Shown in pieces: positions 36,015 to 48,463 of a stretch of 64,000 nucleotides of DNA (positions within the stretch are counted from its first letter, which is position 1; the number at the start of each line of letters is the position of its first letter). The DNA is taken from assembly GCA_949357655.1 (NCBI GenBank), contig CASHTG010000012.1, positions 3,100,001 to 3,164,000 of the forward strand. Reading direction: 5' to 3'. The position numbers and the translations under genes are program-made. The DNA comes from Parascedosporium putredinis. Lineage: Eukaryota > Ascomycota > Sordariomycetes > Microascales > Microascaceae. Below the pieces are notes generated by a model. It searched no databases and had not been told where the DNA came from. It saw only the letters and a program-made list of their open reading frames with translations.

Positions 36015-38037
36015 TTAAGGGACCTCACCGATGCCGAGGTGCTCGGGATCAGCCTTCACAATACGCATGGTGTTGGTGTTACCCATTCCACCGCGCCAGC
36101 CCTGCATGATGACAATAGTCTCGCCTCGAGAGAGGACGTCGAGCTCGATCGCCCGGGAGACACCCCACTTAATACGGCGGTCAACATCTTCCTGCCAGTT
36201 GACCTTGTCGAAGTCGGGCTTCTCCTCGGGGAAGTAGAAGGGATATACACCACGGTTCAAGTGACCGCATCGCGAGGTATGGGCGTTGCGGGTGATCATG
36301 ATAATGGGGCAGACGGGCCTGTACTTGGAAAGAAGGCGGGCCGAGTTTCCAGACGTGGAAAGGACGACAATCGCACCAGCACCGAGATCGAGCGAGGCAC
36401 GCACCGCCGCCATGGAGACGGACTCGGTAGTCGAGATAGGACCGTTGTGGGGAGAGAGACCATCTCCTCGTACAAGCTGATGTAGGGAATAGACGCTTCG
36501 GCACGCAGGCACGCGTCGCTCATCTCCCGGACAGCAAGTTCGGGATAGGCGCCCTTGGCAGTCTCACCGCTAAGCATGACGCAGTCGGCACCATCAGTCA
36601 CCGCGTTACCGACGTCGCTGATCTCAGCACGGGTGGGCCGAGGGTTCTTAATCATGCTCTCAAGCATCTCTGTGCCCATATCGTTAGCATCTCTTTTCCG
36701 CTCGACAAAGGGAGTACACAACGCCATTGCGACGTTTTGGAAAGGGGGCTCTATTTGTGTGGCAAGGGTTCGGCTTGGTAATTGAACTCACGAGTAGCGC
36801 AGATGACGGGCTTCCCGGCCATGTTGCACATGGCAATGATCTGTAATGAGAGACAGTTAGTACCCACCACTCACTCCATTCCATAGTCCCTAGGCTAGCA
36901 AGGGATCGGGGGTGATGACACACCTTCTTCTGGGCACTGAAGACCTCGGCGGCGGGAATTTCGATACCCATGTCGCCACGAGCAACCATGACACCGTCAG
37001 TCTCAGAGAGAATGTCGGCAAAATTGTTGAGGCCCTGTCGGTTCTCAATCTTGGCGATAATCTTGATGTGGGCACCATCCTCGCCGAGGACATCACGGAT
37101 GTCACGGATGTCCTGGCCTCTTCGGATGAAGGAGGCGAAGATCATATCAACACCGTTCTTGACACCAAACCGCAAGTCGTTCTTGTCCTTCTCGGAAAGG
37201 GCGGGGAGATCGATGTCGGTGTTGGGCAAGTTGACGCCCTTCTTAGACGAGATGAAGCCGTTGTTGCGGGCACGAACCTCAATCGTCTTATCGTCCTTGA
37301 TGCTAAGAACGTCAAAGGCGAGGACGCCGTCATCGACATAGACGACGCGGCCGGGCTCAATCACCTTGGTGATGTTGGCATAGTCAACGTACCTATTGCG
37401 TGCGGCTCAGGTTAGCCCAGATCTGACGGACTTTCCATTGTTTTGCGACATTGCGATTGGGACACTTACATGTTCTCGGCATCGCAAGACTTGGCGTATT
37501 TCTCGTCCGTGGTGATGTTCAAGATTGTGCCAACAGAAATGGGAATGTCAGCATCGCCTTCAGTGTTGCCAGTGCGGATCTCGGGACCCTTGGTATCGAG
37601 TGCAATGGCAACCTGACGACCAGCCATGGCCTCCTCGGCGGCACGGGTGTTGTCAATCACGGACTGATGGTACTCGTAGGTGCCATGGGAGAAGTTCATG
37701 CGGACAATGTTAAGTCCGGCCTACAAAGTTGTTAGTCGAGGAGTTGAAAAGACCCTGTAAAGAAGAGGGCAGAATAGGTTGAGGTGCTCACCTGACGCAG
37801 CCTGTTGATAGCTTCGACGGAGTTGGTCTTAGGACCAATGGTGCAGATGATAGAGGTCCTTCGGTAGTTCTTGGCCGGGGTGCGGGTAGTGTCGAGATCC
37901 GCAAGCCATGCGATCCGACCTCCGGTAGCAAGAAGGTTGGTGGTGTTGCCCTGGGCAGGCGCCGCGGCGGCCTGGGGAGGGTTGGAGATGCTCCATGAGT
38001 ACCTCTTAGATATCGAGTATCTCTTTCCGCTAGACAT
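36015..38037 (-). CDS. PYK1: Pyruvate kinase (one frame break)
   Basis: Last step of glycolysis: phosphoenolpyruvate + ADP to pyruvate + ATP; cytosolic. Exons: 37792-38037, 37470-37720, 36924-37392, 36792-36840 (49 nt) and 36015-36669. Motifs in order: RRTSIICTIGPKTNSVEAIN, GLNIVRMNFSHGTYEYH, ALDTKGPEIRTG, the active-site stretch IKIIAKIENRQGLNNF, DGVMVARGDMGIEIP, GKPVICATQMLESM across the intron, RPTRAEISDVGNAVTDGADC, MLSGETAKG, and the C-terminal QGWRGGMGNTNTMRIV. The protein starts with a Ser/Arg- then Ala/Pro-rich extension (MSSGKRYSISKRYSWS) before the usual LATGGRIAWL. The frame breaks only at the G run 36449-36452. An AG at about 38,078 upstream of the start could end a 5' UTR intron. 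Confidence 0.96.
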
Positions 38038-38950
38038 TTTCGAGTAGATGAAAGCTCACTTGATGAGCTATTTGGTGGGACTACAAGCAGAGATATGCGT
38101 GGGTTAGATAGAGAGCTGGGCCATGAGGTTTGGGAGCTTCAGGAATAAGAGTGGATGGGGAAGGAGAGGGTCAGAAACCCCCAACGACAAGAAGCAATTG
38201 CTTTCTGAAGCTTCTTTCTCTATCCATATTGAATAGCACCCTCTCCGCTGGTGACTCTCACCCAATCTCTTCCTGATTGTTCCAGGAGAGACACTGGGGA
38301 GAGGGTGGCGACAAGACAAGGGGGTAGCTCTTACGCTTAAGTGACCAGAAGTAAAACTTCAGTAAGGATGACTTGAGAATGATACTCAAATAGACCAGAA
38401 GCTATTGATGTTGGAGAAAGGGGAGGAGAAAACTTCTTCAACCCTACTAGCAATGAGCAGGAGTACAAAGATGAGAATTGAAAGAGGAAGGGGAAAAAAA
38501 TAATTCCCAGGTTGCAGGAGATATTTTTTCACCTCAAAACAATATTTGGCAAGGAAGGCGGGAGGGAAAGTTGGGCTTAGGCGGGGTAATTACCATAGCA
38601 TCAAGTATTTTCCTATATCAGCTTGAAGAAGGAGCGAGTGGCTCCAATGCTTGAGCCCAAGATCAAAGACGGTGAGGAACAGTGCACAAATAAAGTACAT
38701 TCCCTCTTGTACCTAACCTCATTCCCTCACTCTCACTCTGAACCTACTCGGGCCTATCAATCTCCAATTCCTCAATTACACTGTAGAGACAGCTTGATAG
38801 GGAAGGAGGGGCAGAGGGTTGGTCTGCATTCTTGGGTGAGGTGGGAGGGCAAGGAGGGAAAGTGCCTGGAAGGGGGGCAAACCAGCCAAGCATCATGAAG
38901 TTCAAGCTTGTCACTTGCATCTGTCCAATCCCATCCCCTCCACCCACCCT

Positions 38951-39004
38951 CACCTCCCTCACCTCCCTCACCTCCCTCACCTCCCTCACCTCCCTCACCT
39001 CCTT
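38951..39004. repeat. 9-bp tandem repeat, six copies
   Basis: CACCTCCCT occurs five times exactly and a sixth time with one change. It is a polypyrimidine tract on the plus strand, about 0.9 kb upstream of the pyruvate kinase start. Confidence 0.9.
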
Positions 39005-39361
39005 CGCCTGTGCTGTTTCATGTCAAGAGGGCTGGAGAGGGATTAGATAATTGACACAGAGGCAAACGAAACCACCGTTGCTTATCAGAGGCTAAGATAT
39101 GCCCGCCACCGAGCTCCCTCGTCTGGATAGCTTGGGGGAGAGAAGTGGTGGGAGGCTGAGCAACCTCGCGACTGCTGAAATTCCGGACCGCCCACGTCTC
39201 CCCTCCCCCGCGCGCGTTGGGGGCAGCCTGATGTCTTTCCATCCCCGTCCACCCTCGATGGCCAATTGATGCGTGCTGGCTTGCTCTACTAACACATTGA
39301 ACACCACCTGCCCGCATTGTGCACAGGTATGCGGCCCGTTCTCGCCCCATCCGAGACCCCT

Positions 39362-39388
39362 CTCCCAATTCTCCCAATTCTCCCAATG
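39362..39388. repeat. 9-bp tandem repeat, three copies
   Basis: CTCCCAATT occurs twice, then CTCCCAATG once. It has the same period as the array 360 nt to the left but a different unit. Confidence 0.85.
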
Positions 39389-41441
39389 AGCCTCCCTTGT
39401 CGAGAAGGAGGGGAAATTGACTCGACAACATGCCGCTTTTCCTCACGATTGTATCCAGTAACATGCTTAATTTGGGCAACGAGGGTATCACAGGCCAACC
39501 AGTCGTCTCAGCCAACTAAGGAAAGAAAAAGAAAAAAAAAGGAAATTTGAGGGCTGTGAAGAATGGACTAAAGTCTCTCGCTTGCCTGTCTTGACGTGAA
39601 AAACAGCGCATCCGGAAGGACCATCGGCCTCAATTCAACAGTTTTGCGTCCACATTAAATGGATCTCACGCTATCCTCGTACTACAGCAGCCGCAAAAGC
39701 AAAGCAGATCTTGATACGAGTACCTTAGGTAGCATGGGGCGTGTGCAGTGAGTGATCCGTCAGCTCAAGCTCCCTCCTGGAAGTTGAACTGGGATAAAGT
39801 CCTGCCGCCATCGCCGCCCTCGCCGGTGCTGTGGTTGCTCTGGGCATGAAATGGCTCGTCATCGCCGGTTCTGGAATCGACGCTAGCGCGCACAACCCAA
39901 GGAAGGCTAAGCCGAGTCGGTGAGATTTTCAAGGCTATTACGAAGGTTTTGCGTGGAAAAAAAAAGAAAAAAGCCTCCCACTCACTCGCATCCAGGATGC
40001 GCTAGATAGGTCCCCACCAGAGCTCAAGTCCCTCGCGTAACAAGGGCGACGATCCAACAGCCCCCAATCTCATCCACTCTTCGAATGGGACACTCAGCAC
40101 TTGACTTGCTCCACTCCTGTTCAATGTGAGGCCGTTTCTGCCACTAGTTCCTAACATTGCTACTATAGGCTATTCCCCTCTGCCTCGACACGTCTCCCAG
40201 CCGCCCGTGCCATGCTCTCTCTTTAACAGACCCCCGCGCCGAGATTTGACCGCGTTAGTTATCGGCCCACCGACAGAGGCCCATCAGGCGGAAACCTAAG
40301 CCTTCTGGTCCGAAATCCTCACCATGGAAGGCATCTGTAATATCCGCCCTCTCTCAAGACCCCACTTTGACCTTGGTGCGCTCTTTCGGTGGTCTTTTGG
40401 AGTCGACGGCCGTCGAGTTTCTCCGTACTAGCGTACCTTTCCCCTTGCCTTGTTAGTCCTCGTCGTGTGTTATGTCCCGCTTGGCCCCAACAAGGGACTT
40501 CGCACTTTGCAGACTCGGTGCCACACCTCCGAAAGAAGGAACCATTTGTGTTATCTCGAATAATACTCTTCCTCTTCAAAATGGCCCTCATTACATTCTT
40601 CGCTCTCGCTATTGGCGCCGCCCTTCCCATGTATGATGAACGCAGCACTAGGTCAAGAGCTTCAAAGCTCGCCACAACCGGAGAATAACACATTTTCCCT
40701 TTCCTCCCTTTCTCTTTACTTCTCCCTTCGCTTTGCCGTTATTTTCCTACCTCTGTTTTGGTCACCTTTTCTTCTTTCCCCTTCCTCCCAACTTGGTGTG
40801 ACTAAACGCCCCACCCACACGTTGGCGGTGGCTAGGGGGCAAGGGGGCTATCTTTCATCAGACACAGTCCCATTAGCTCACCCAAAGAAAAACGAAAAAG
40901 AAAAAGTCCTAAAAAACTACTGAGGATAAGGGGACGAGGAATGTGTGAATCTTGAAGTAAATTGGTCTCCGTTGCGTTGTGATACATTTAAGAATACAGA
41001 TATATATACGCCCTCGAGCACATGGCCGAGGCCAAGTCGTCCCTGTCAACGCCCACCTCACTCGTGCACGTCTGTTCAGCGAGTGCTGCTTGCGTAAAGA
41101 CTTAGCATCAAGAATGATGCTAATGGTTGGTTACAATACCATATGCGCTCTTGGTCCGGCCTGCTTTCCGGCCGTCTCTATGCTCCTTTCGCTCCCCTTG
41201 TCTATGTGGCAGTGATGTCCTCCTTAAACAATGGTTTGATGCATGGTAACCCTCCCAAAACTGTGCACGCCTGTGTGCTGTGTAGTTTAGAAGAATCGCC
41301 GGAACAGAAAAGAAAAAAAGGAAATGAGGGAAAACAAGCTAAGGAAAAATGATGGGACGTCGGAATTGGGTCACGAAAACACATGGACTAGGGCAGGGGA
41401 AACCTCGCCCCCGGCCACTGTCTTGACTCAACCCAAGAGCC

Positions 41442-44400
41442 TTACTCATGTCGGAATGTACACTGATCTCCCCGGGCGCAGGTGCCTTGCTTGTAGAAAA
41501 CACAGGGTTTCGTTCCGATGAGAGCGCGGTTGACTGGGCGATGAGGAGGGAGGGTTCCGGGTGTCTTGTTCTTCCCGCGGCCGCCGCCACTACTGCTCCC
41601 GTGCCTACCGTCCCGGTCCCGGTCCCGGTCCCGATCCCTATCGCGCTCCCAATCGCGCGAGGGAACATCATCGTAATTGAGCCCCGTTCCCTGGTCCCCG
41701 CTAGCGTGCTGCTGTTGCTGCTGTGAGGGGAATGCCGATGATTGGGCTTGTTGCTGAGGCGCCATCTGGGCAAGCAACATTAGTTGTTGGTAAGTAGCAT
41801 CATTTGAGTGCATTTGTGGCGCTGCGGAGGCCCCCGGCTGGGGTAGCTGTAGCCGGTTGTGATTGTGATTGACCGAGGGCGGCTAATACAGCCTGGAGTT
41901 GGTCGTTGCCGCCTGCTTGCCCCACCTGAGCTGTGGTGGACGCAGTGGCCCCGAGAGGCACATTGCCAGCCTGCATCTGTTGTAGGATTGCCATATAGGG
42001 TGCATACGCCTGCTGCTGCGCATAATAAGCCGCCCATGCATCAGCCCCAGCCTGGCTTTGCATGGCCAGGAAGCGATCAGACTCCGCTCGTGCCCGTTCT
42101 TCAGCCTCCCGCTTCGAATGAGCAGCTGCGTCTTTATCGAACCCAAGCCACCATTCCCTGACGGCCTCTGTGTTGTCCCTTAGCCACTCCGGCGGCTCCG
42201 TAGCGGGATATGGTCCCGTCAACTTGGCCGCGGCCTCCTCAACGGCGTCTGCGGCATACTGTGCTCGCGGATCGGGGTAATCGTGACGGCGGTGTGTCGT
42301 ACGGGAGAGCTCCCGGCCCTGCCACTGCTTGACCTTGTCGCTTGTGAGGAGAGCGACGACCTGCTCTGGCGCCGGCCGGCCCGCCGTGGCATCCGTTTGT
42401 GATTCGGATGGGATGGTGCCTGAGGCACCTCCTGCCATCTGTCCGGCAGCGGCGGAAGTTCGCAGGCTGTCGAGGATATTGTTAACCTGATGGGCGGGGG
42501 TTTTCTTGCTCGCAAGTCGCTTCATGGCATACTGAAGAGCCGAGTCCCTCCCGAGTTGCTGGACCTCCTTCCAGCGGCGATGGATTTCGTCAAACTTGGA
42601 GTCGTCCCGAGGGAGGTGGCCAATCTTCACATCTATCGCTGGCTCGGCTCTGCCTGCCACAGGGCTCTTTGGTGTGGGCGGGATATCGGAAAATTCCTGG
42701 TAAATAGCAATGAGGACATTCTGCTCGCGGTCTGCCATAACCTTCTGCTCGGCCGTGGCGATGGCAAGATTTCCACCCCTTGAGGTGTAGGCCTTTTGTC
42801 TTTGGTCGATAGGGATATTGGAGAAGTCGATGGGTGCAGGGTCGAGCCAGGGCCGGTAAGGTAGCTCGTCCTCCTCATCGTCCTCCTCTTCTTCCAGGCC
42901 CTGTCCGCGCCTCTTGAGAACCATGCCTTCGCCCTTGTCATCAGCCGCGTCGCGGATCATTCTGGAATCGAATCCGGTTTCTTCCTCATCCTCTTGGTGG
43001 AAGAATCGCACTTGCTCCAGCTGATCATCCGCCTTCCAAGTTACCCGCAGTCTTCTGCGCGCTTCTTTACGCAGACGTGCCTCTCTCTCTTCGGGAGTTT
43101 CTTTCCTCTCGCGCTCCTCTTTGGGCTCTTTTGCTGGCGGTTTGGCCTCAGCTTTCGGGGCGTTGATGGAATCAAGAAGAGACGCGATGCCTCCGAGGGC
43201 GGAGGATGCTGATGAGGATTTCGAAGGCCTTGGGACATCAGACTTGGGTTCTGTTTTAACGGTTGCCTTCTTCACTTCAGGCTTGAGAGCTGCCTTCTCT
43301 TCACTAGCATTCTTGCTCGTGTCGGACTTGGCTGCTTCACCCTTACTAGGCTCAGGCTTGGCGATCGGTTTTAAAGCTGGTCGACTTTTTCCTGGCAAGA
43401 TGCCAATCGGAGGACGAGGCTTAGCGGTCGCGGCCTTCGGCTGGCCCAAAGCCGTGGCCGGCGTTGGCTTCGAGAGGCCTTGAGATGGGGCACTTGGGCC
43501 AGAGTCGGTGGCCTGCTTTTTGGTGATGCGAGGCTCCGTCTCGTCAACACGAGCTCGCTTTCCCGGTGGGCTATCAGTTACAGATTTAGAAGGCGCCAGT
43601 TTTGACTTTGCAGACGGGGCGGTTACTGCTGAGCTCGGCTTTTGGCGAAGCCTCTGCCTCCACCTCTTTGTCCTTTTTGATTCTTGACATGATGGAAGCG
43701 AGCAGCTCCTTCACATCCGCGTCACCTTTGTCGGACAGGCGCCGCCTAATCGTCTCCAGATTAGTTTGCAAGGCTATCTTTTGAGTAATCCGAAAGTTGG
43801 ACAAGAGCCGGAGGGCTGACTTGAGCATTGGGCCGGAGAAGTCGCCAGCTTTAATGCAGGCGATCAGCAGATTCATTAGGTTGAGAACAAGCTTGGTGTG
43901 ACCTCCCAAGTTTTCTAGAACAACCTCATCACCGAACTGGTCAGCAGCGTCGAGTGTACGACAAAGAACCTGCTGTTTGAGATCGGCGTTGGCTTTCAGT
44001 TTAGGCACGTCTTCCGTCCTGTTCTCCTTCGTTGCCAGATCAAGAGCCTGGCGCGCCCTCATCATATCAGCCCTTCGGGAAATGATGTACTCGCCGGCTT
44101 GCTGTACAGCGCCCGCGAGGAGAGATGTGGTACGGGTTGCGGACGCATCGATGTGGACGGCGCCGATGATGTCCCAAGCCGCACCCTCGATGGGATCGGC
44201 AGGACGCACTTCAGGTCGGATCTAAGTGGGGTGGGGAAAATTAGCGGATGCATAGGGTAAGTAATCGTAGCCAGGTGTAGTGAATACTTACCGGCTTGTT
44301 CCGCTCCTCTTCAGCAAGCTTCCGCGCAAGCCTCTCCGCCTTGGCTTTTGACGCCTCGTCTGTTTTGAGCTGCTCTTTGAATGCATCTGTTTCAAATATT

Positions 44401-46099
44401 ACAGTTAGTGTGATGGGATCTACGTAAAATCAGGATAGGATCATCTTACGAGGATACTCTGTATATTTAGGGCGACAGGGGCCTAGATCGCTCATGGCTT
44501 TTTCGAATTGCGTCAGAAGATCCTTGGCATCTCGTTTCCGGTCCTCGAGGCCAGCCCCGCTGTCCGAGGGCCTAAATCTATCCGAGAACTGGCCTTGGAT
44601 CTCGCAAGGGAGAGAGCGTCCGGCGCCGGGTAGAACCGGCTTGCGGGATTGAGAGGGTAGGGCTACGAGGGGCGCTAGTTTGTCGTAACTCTTAGGGGCT
44701 GGTAGGAATTAGTATAGGTCGAGGTGAACCATGTAGGAAAACTACGAGTTGTACTCACTTGGAAGCTTGATGGACTGGCGGCTGATGAGGTAAGGGGCGG
44801 CAGGCACATTTGGGAATCTAGTCCTTCCAGTCGCTAACAGGCTCTGAAACTCGTCCAGCGCCGCATGGTCGGCTCTTGTGACTGTAGGATGGAAAGGCTC
44901 GGAGGGGTGGTCTATTGGTTGTTCAGGTAACTTGGCAGGCGAATCGACTTGAGAGTCACCTGCGTCCGCATCGGCGCTTGGGACCTTTTTCGTGGTACGT
45001 TTTCTCTTTTGGCAGCGGGCTCAGTTGAGATGTTAGAATCCACGGATGCCTGGGACGGACTGGGGGCGGCGGCCTGTTCCACGGTGCGTTTGGTCCCTTG
45101 CGTGTTTGTTACGGGAGCAGGAGACTGGAGCCCGGAAGCGGGTGAGGATATTTGCCCTGATACATTCCTTCCCTGGGACAAGGTTCCACGCTGCAGCGGA
45201 AGTGGCACGGGAGACTGGCTTGGTGTAGGCTGGGAGAAAGGTGATGCATGGTGTTGGATATATGATTGAGTGTACTGTGGTTGGGCTTGACCAAGGGGTG
45301 CGGGACTAAGCTTCTGCTGTGGGGCCACGGTTTGGGGGTATGCCACATGAGATTGTGCGTACATCTGCCCCTGGCCGGGTTGTTGCTGCTGCTGCTGCTG
45401 CTGCTGTGGAGGCTGCGATGGCTGGGGATAGGCCTGGTGCTGATATTTTTGCTGCTGTGCAGGCTGTTGCTGTTGTTGTTGCGGCTTCTGAGGGTGTTGC
45501 TGCTGCTGCTGCTGTATAGGTGCTTGTTGAGGGTGGGAGACCATCTCGTATGCTTGCTGAGCATTGCCCTGGTGAGCTGGCGGCTGGCTCATCGGCTGAG
45601 GAGTGAACGCGAGCGGGGATTGGAAGCTATGGTCATTTTCAGAAGGAAACGAGAAACTCTGCTGAAAGTTCTGCGCTGATGGCTGGCGTTGGTGGTGTTG
45701 GACAGGCGAAAAATCGTCCAGCTCCCCAAGATCAAGTTTATCCTGACCAAAGAGATCTTGTGGTATGGAATCGAACGGCGGGCCAAGGAAATCGGAACCA
45801 TCCTGGTACTGGGATAGCCCGACCTGCGCGGCCGCAAAATTCCCAGAAGCGAGCGAGGAGGCTCCATTCAGCCCATCTCCAAGCAGATGTCCTCCAGGAT
45901 GGGTTGTGGCAGGATAGAAGCCGGCCCCATTCGTGGCAGCTTGGTCGATGGAAGAATACACGGTTTGGCCGGGGATGGCTTGGCCCCAGGCCTGTGAGGG
46001 ATCATCAAGAGAGCCATTCTGGTCAGGAAATGCATACCCTGGCCAGTTACCGTGGTTATCAGAGGATGAGCCAGTGGAGGCTGGATTCCAAGACTGCAT
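41442..46099 (-). CDS. PNUTS-like CCCH zinc-finger nuclear protein (three frame breaks)
   Basis: Large nuclear protein, probably a regulator of transcription or RNA processing. Exons: 44759-46099, 44450-44698, 44292-44386 and 41442-44221. Order: a Gln/Pro-rich, low-complexity N-terminus with several poly-Q runs; a basic stretch (AAKKRKRTTKK once one base is restored near 45,000-45,010); a helical region (TKLVLNLMNLLIACIKAGD, then ALRLLSNFRITQKIALQTNL) that could be a TFIIS-N-like bundle; Lys/Pro-rich linkers; RLRVTWKADDQLEQVRFF, similar to the PP1 regulator PNUTS; an RD-repeat; and a C-terminal finger CVFYKQGTCARGDQCTFRH (C-x7-C-x5-C-x3-H). Other breaks lie at 43640-43643 and 41840-41843. The PNUTS assignment is inferred from domain order. 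An in-frame ATG at 46177 would add 26 residues. Confidence 0.72.
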
Positions 46100-48463
46100 C
46101 GTGAGCGCAGGTTGTAGGTCGCTCAGTGCCTTCTGCTGAAGTTTGTGTTGACAGCTGGCAACAGATGCCAGAAGCAACCGTATGGGAGAGATGTGGGGTC
46201 ACACCGTATGAGCTAGGACGGTGCGAAAAGTAGTGAGGAGCTAGCGCTGGGTTGTGAGGAACCTAAGCCGGAGAGGAAAATGTTAATGAGAAACGTAATC
46301 CCCCAGGAGCGCCAAACAGCCAAGCATACCTTCGAAAAGGGACCACGCTAACCCAAGACGGAACTAGCAGCTCGCTGCGGAAAAATGGAAAGTCTGAAAG
46401 AGTTTGAAGTAATGATTAGCATTGTCAAAACATTGGTGCGACTGTTTCGAGGAAACTGTCTGCTAGAAAGAAACTGAAAAAAGTGACGATGCGTGCAAGC
46501 TATTAAAGTGAGAAAGAAAATAAAGGGAAATTGTTAATGCAAGGGGTATGATGGATTTTGATGAATCGGGTCAGACTTGGCGATTCGTGCATCTCCCTCA
46601 ACGGAAGAAAGAGGATAAGAACGAGGCTTGAAAAGGGCGTTTGTGGCATTTGCAGCAAAGACTCAGCGAGGCTTGTCGCTGGACTGAGTTGGCAAGATTG
46701 CCCGACAAGTCTTGCGAAAATATTGCGGTTATTTTGCGTTGATGCCACTCTTCCTCGGATTTCCTTATAGATCAAGCAACCTATTCAAGCCGAAAATTTA
46801 GAGTGATTTTGAAAGCCCCACGCCCGATCGAGAAGCGCCATTGAGAATGGAGGCCGCGCTGACTTGAGAAATGGTTCGAGATGTGCAACCTCTCCCTCCG
46901 AAACGGCGATATGAAGAAAAACAAAAGAACCAACTCCATGACAAGCCTCTGCTTGCGCGAAGTAGCGTAGAGTTTAGCAAATCGCTGCCTCAACCGTACA
47001 AAGAGCTTCGACGGCCTTTAGCGTTGGCATTGTCCGGATGGCCTTGGCTCATGCTTGTGAAGAGACAAGAGTGTCCAGCCGATACGCGTAGCTTTGGCGA
47101 TGGAGAGGTGTCTACTCTGGCCTCCATACTCTCTGCACGCGACTCTCTCTGCCTTGAACATCGTTCTTTTAAATTCTAATACCCACAGCCATCGCCCGCA
47201 ATTTAAATATGCGACGTGACTAGGAGATATCCAGAATAGAATTTCAAGGTATCACATACAAAGCTGTTGAAGCGATGGTCGTTCAAAGACGAGCTGTTGG
47301 GGGAGATGGTGCGGGAGGATGGGGAGGCATGTGTTTGTGTTTGGGCAAGGATAGCGTCCTCATGCGGCAAACGGCAAGGGGCGGGCGGGAGAGGGGGGCG
47401 CTGGTGAGGGACCTGAAGAATGACCTACTTGAGCTAGTTCCTCCAATCTACAGAGAAGGCTATCATTCATGATGTTTCCTCCCATTTGGCGATGTAATTC
47501 TTTTTAAAGGCTGGGGAGAGGGATGACGGTTACGACATTGGAGTGGATGTTCAGGTCGTGGATGTTTGCAAAAGGGAGAGTTGGCGGATTCCTGTCTTTA
47601 AGGGTGGGCAAAATCGCGTCGGGTGCTGCTCTGGGGGAAAGGTTGGGTTGGGTACAGTGCAGGTAGGCAGGCGCAAGTAAAGGTACAAGGCAGCGTAGTG
47701 TAGCGCCCGACCCGACGAAAAGGAAAATTGCTGGCCAGGCGCAACTTCGTCGAGTTGGCGGCAAGGCAAGACTCGAAAATTATGGGCCGATAGAAGGTTG
47801 AATACGATCGCAATAATCTAAAGAAGATGAGTCGCGAGTCCAGAGATTGTTTACTGATCGGCAGGTGATGGTTTTTGAAGCGACGAGAGCAAAGGTTGAT
47901 GTTGATGCGTAGGTTCTGGGCAGGAGAAGGAGAAGAACAAGAGGCATGGAAACGGGAAAAGGGTCACAGCACAAAAGGGGAGAGCTGGGGGACAGGCCGG
48001 CTCATTCCTGTGTCGAAATCAGCCGTCTTAGTCAAAGCCGGAAATGGTGCATGGTTGATCTGTGCTCACAGCTTGAGTGTTCCTGCCTTTGTTGACAGCA
48101 CCAACTCTCCAAATCACACCTCTTTTCGCGACAGAGATCACCCGAATATTTCCCGGGCTGACATCACTACAGTTTTGGCTACATCCGTCGCACTGTACCG
48201 TGGCCCCTCGAGTGTTGCCAGCAGAGCTTCTTCCCACAGAACGGTGCGGTGCCGACGCCTGCAAGCAGATATCTACGGTCCTTAGCTCTACTCAACACAC
48301 CTACTTTTACATGCCCAATCGCCGACTATAGCCATTCATGTGCGAAACGTAGCAATCGAACAGCCTGACTGCCGGAAAGAAACAAGATACCTGGAGCTGC
48401 TCCACTCAACGTCGCTCGCTCTCGCGTCCTACAATCCCCCAGTCGTTGTGGCGGCTCCCCGCG
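46100..48463. other. Divergent intergenic region CCCH protein/SLY1
   Basis: About 2.4 kb between outward-facing housekeeping genes. AG sites near 46,270 and 46,330 might bound introns in the 5' UTR of the zinc-finger gene. I see no coding sequence, repeat or RNA gene. Confidence 0.5.

Larger units (their letters stand above)
38038..41441. other. Intergenic region, pyruvate kinase upstream flank
   Basis: About 3.4 kb without a supported gene. The left half is the pyruvate kinase upstream region. It contains two 9-bp tandem repeats (38,951-39,004 and 39,362-39,388). A 35-codon open frame at 40,581-40,688 has a hydrophobic start but no other support. Confidence 0.5.

Noticed and set aside
40581..40688. 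35-codon open frame with a hydrophobic, signal-peptide-like start
   Set aside because: Too short, no continuing exon, no cysteine pattern or conserved motif; could be chance.
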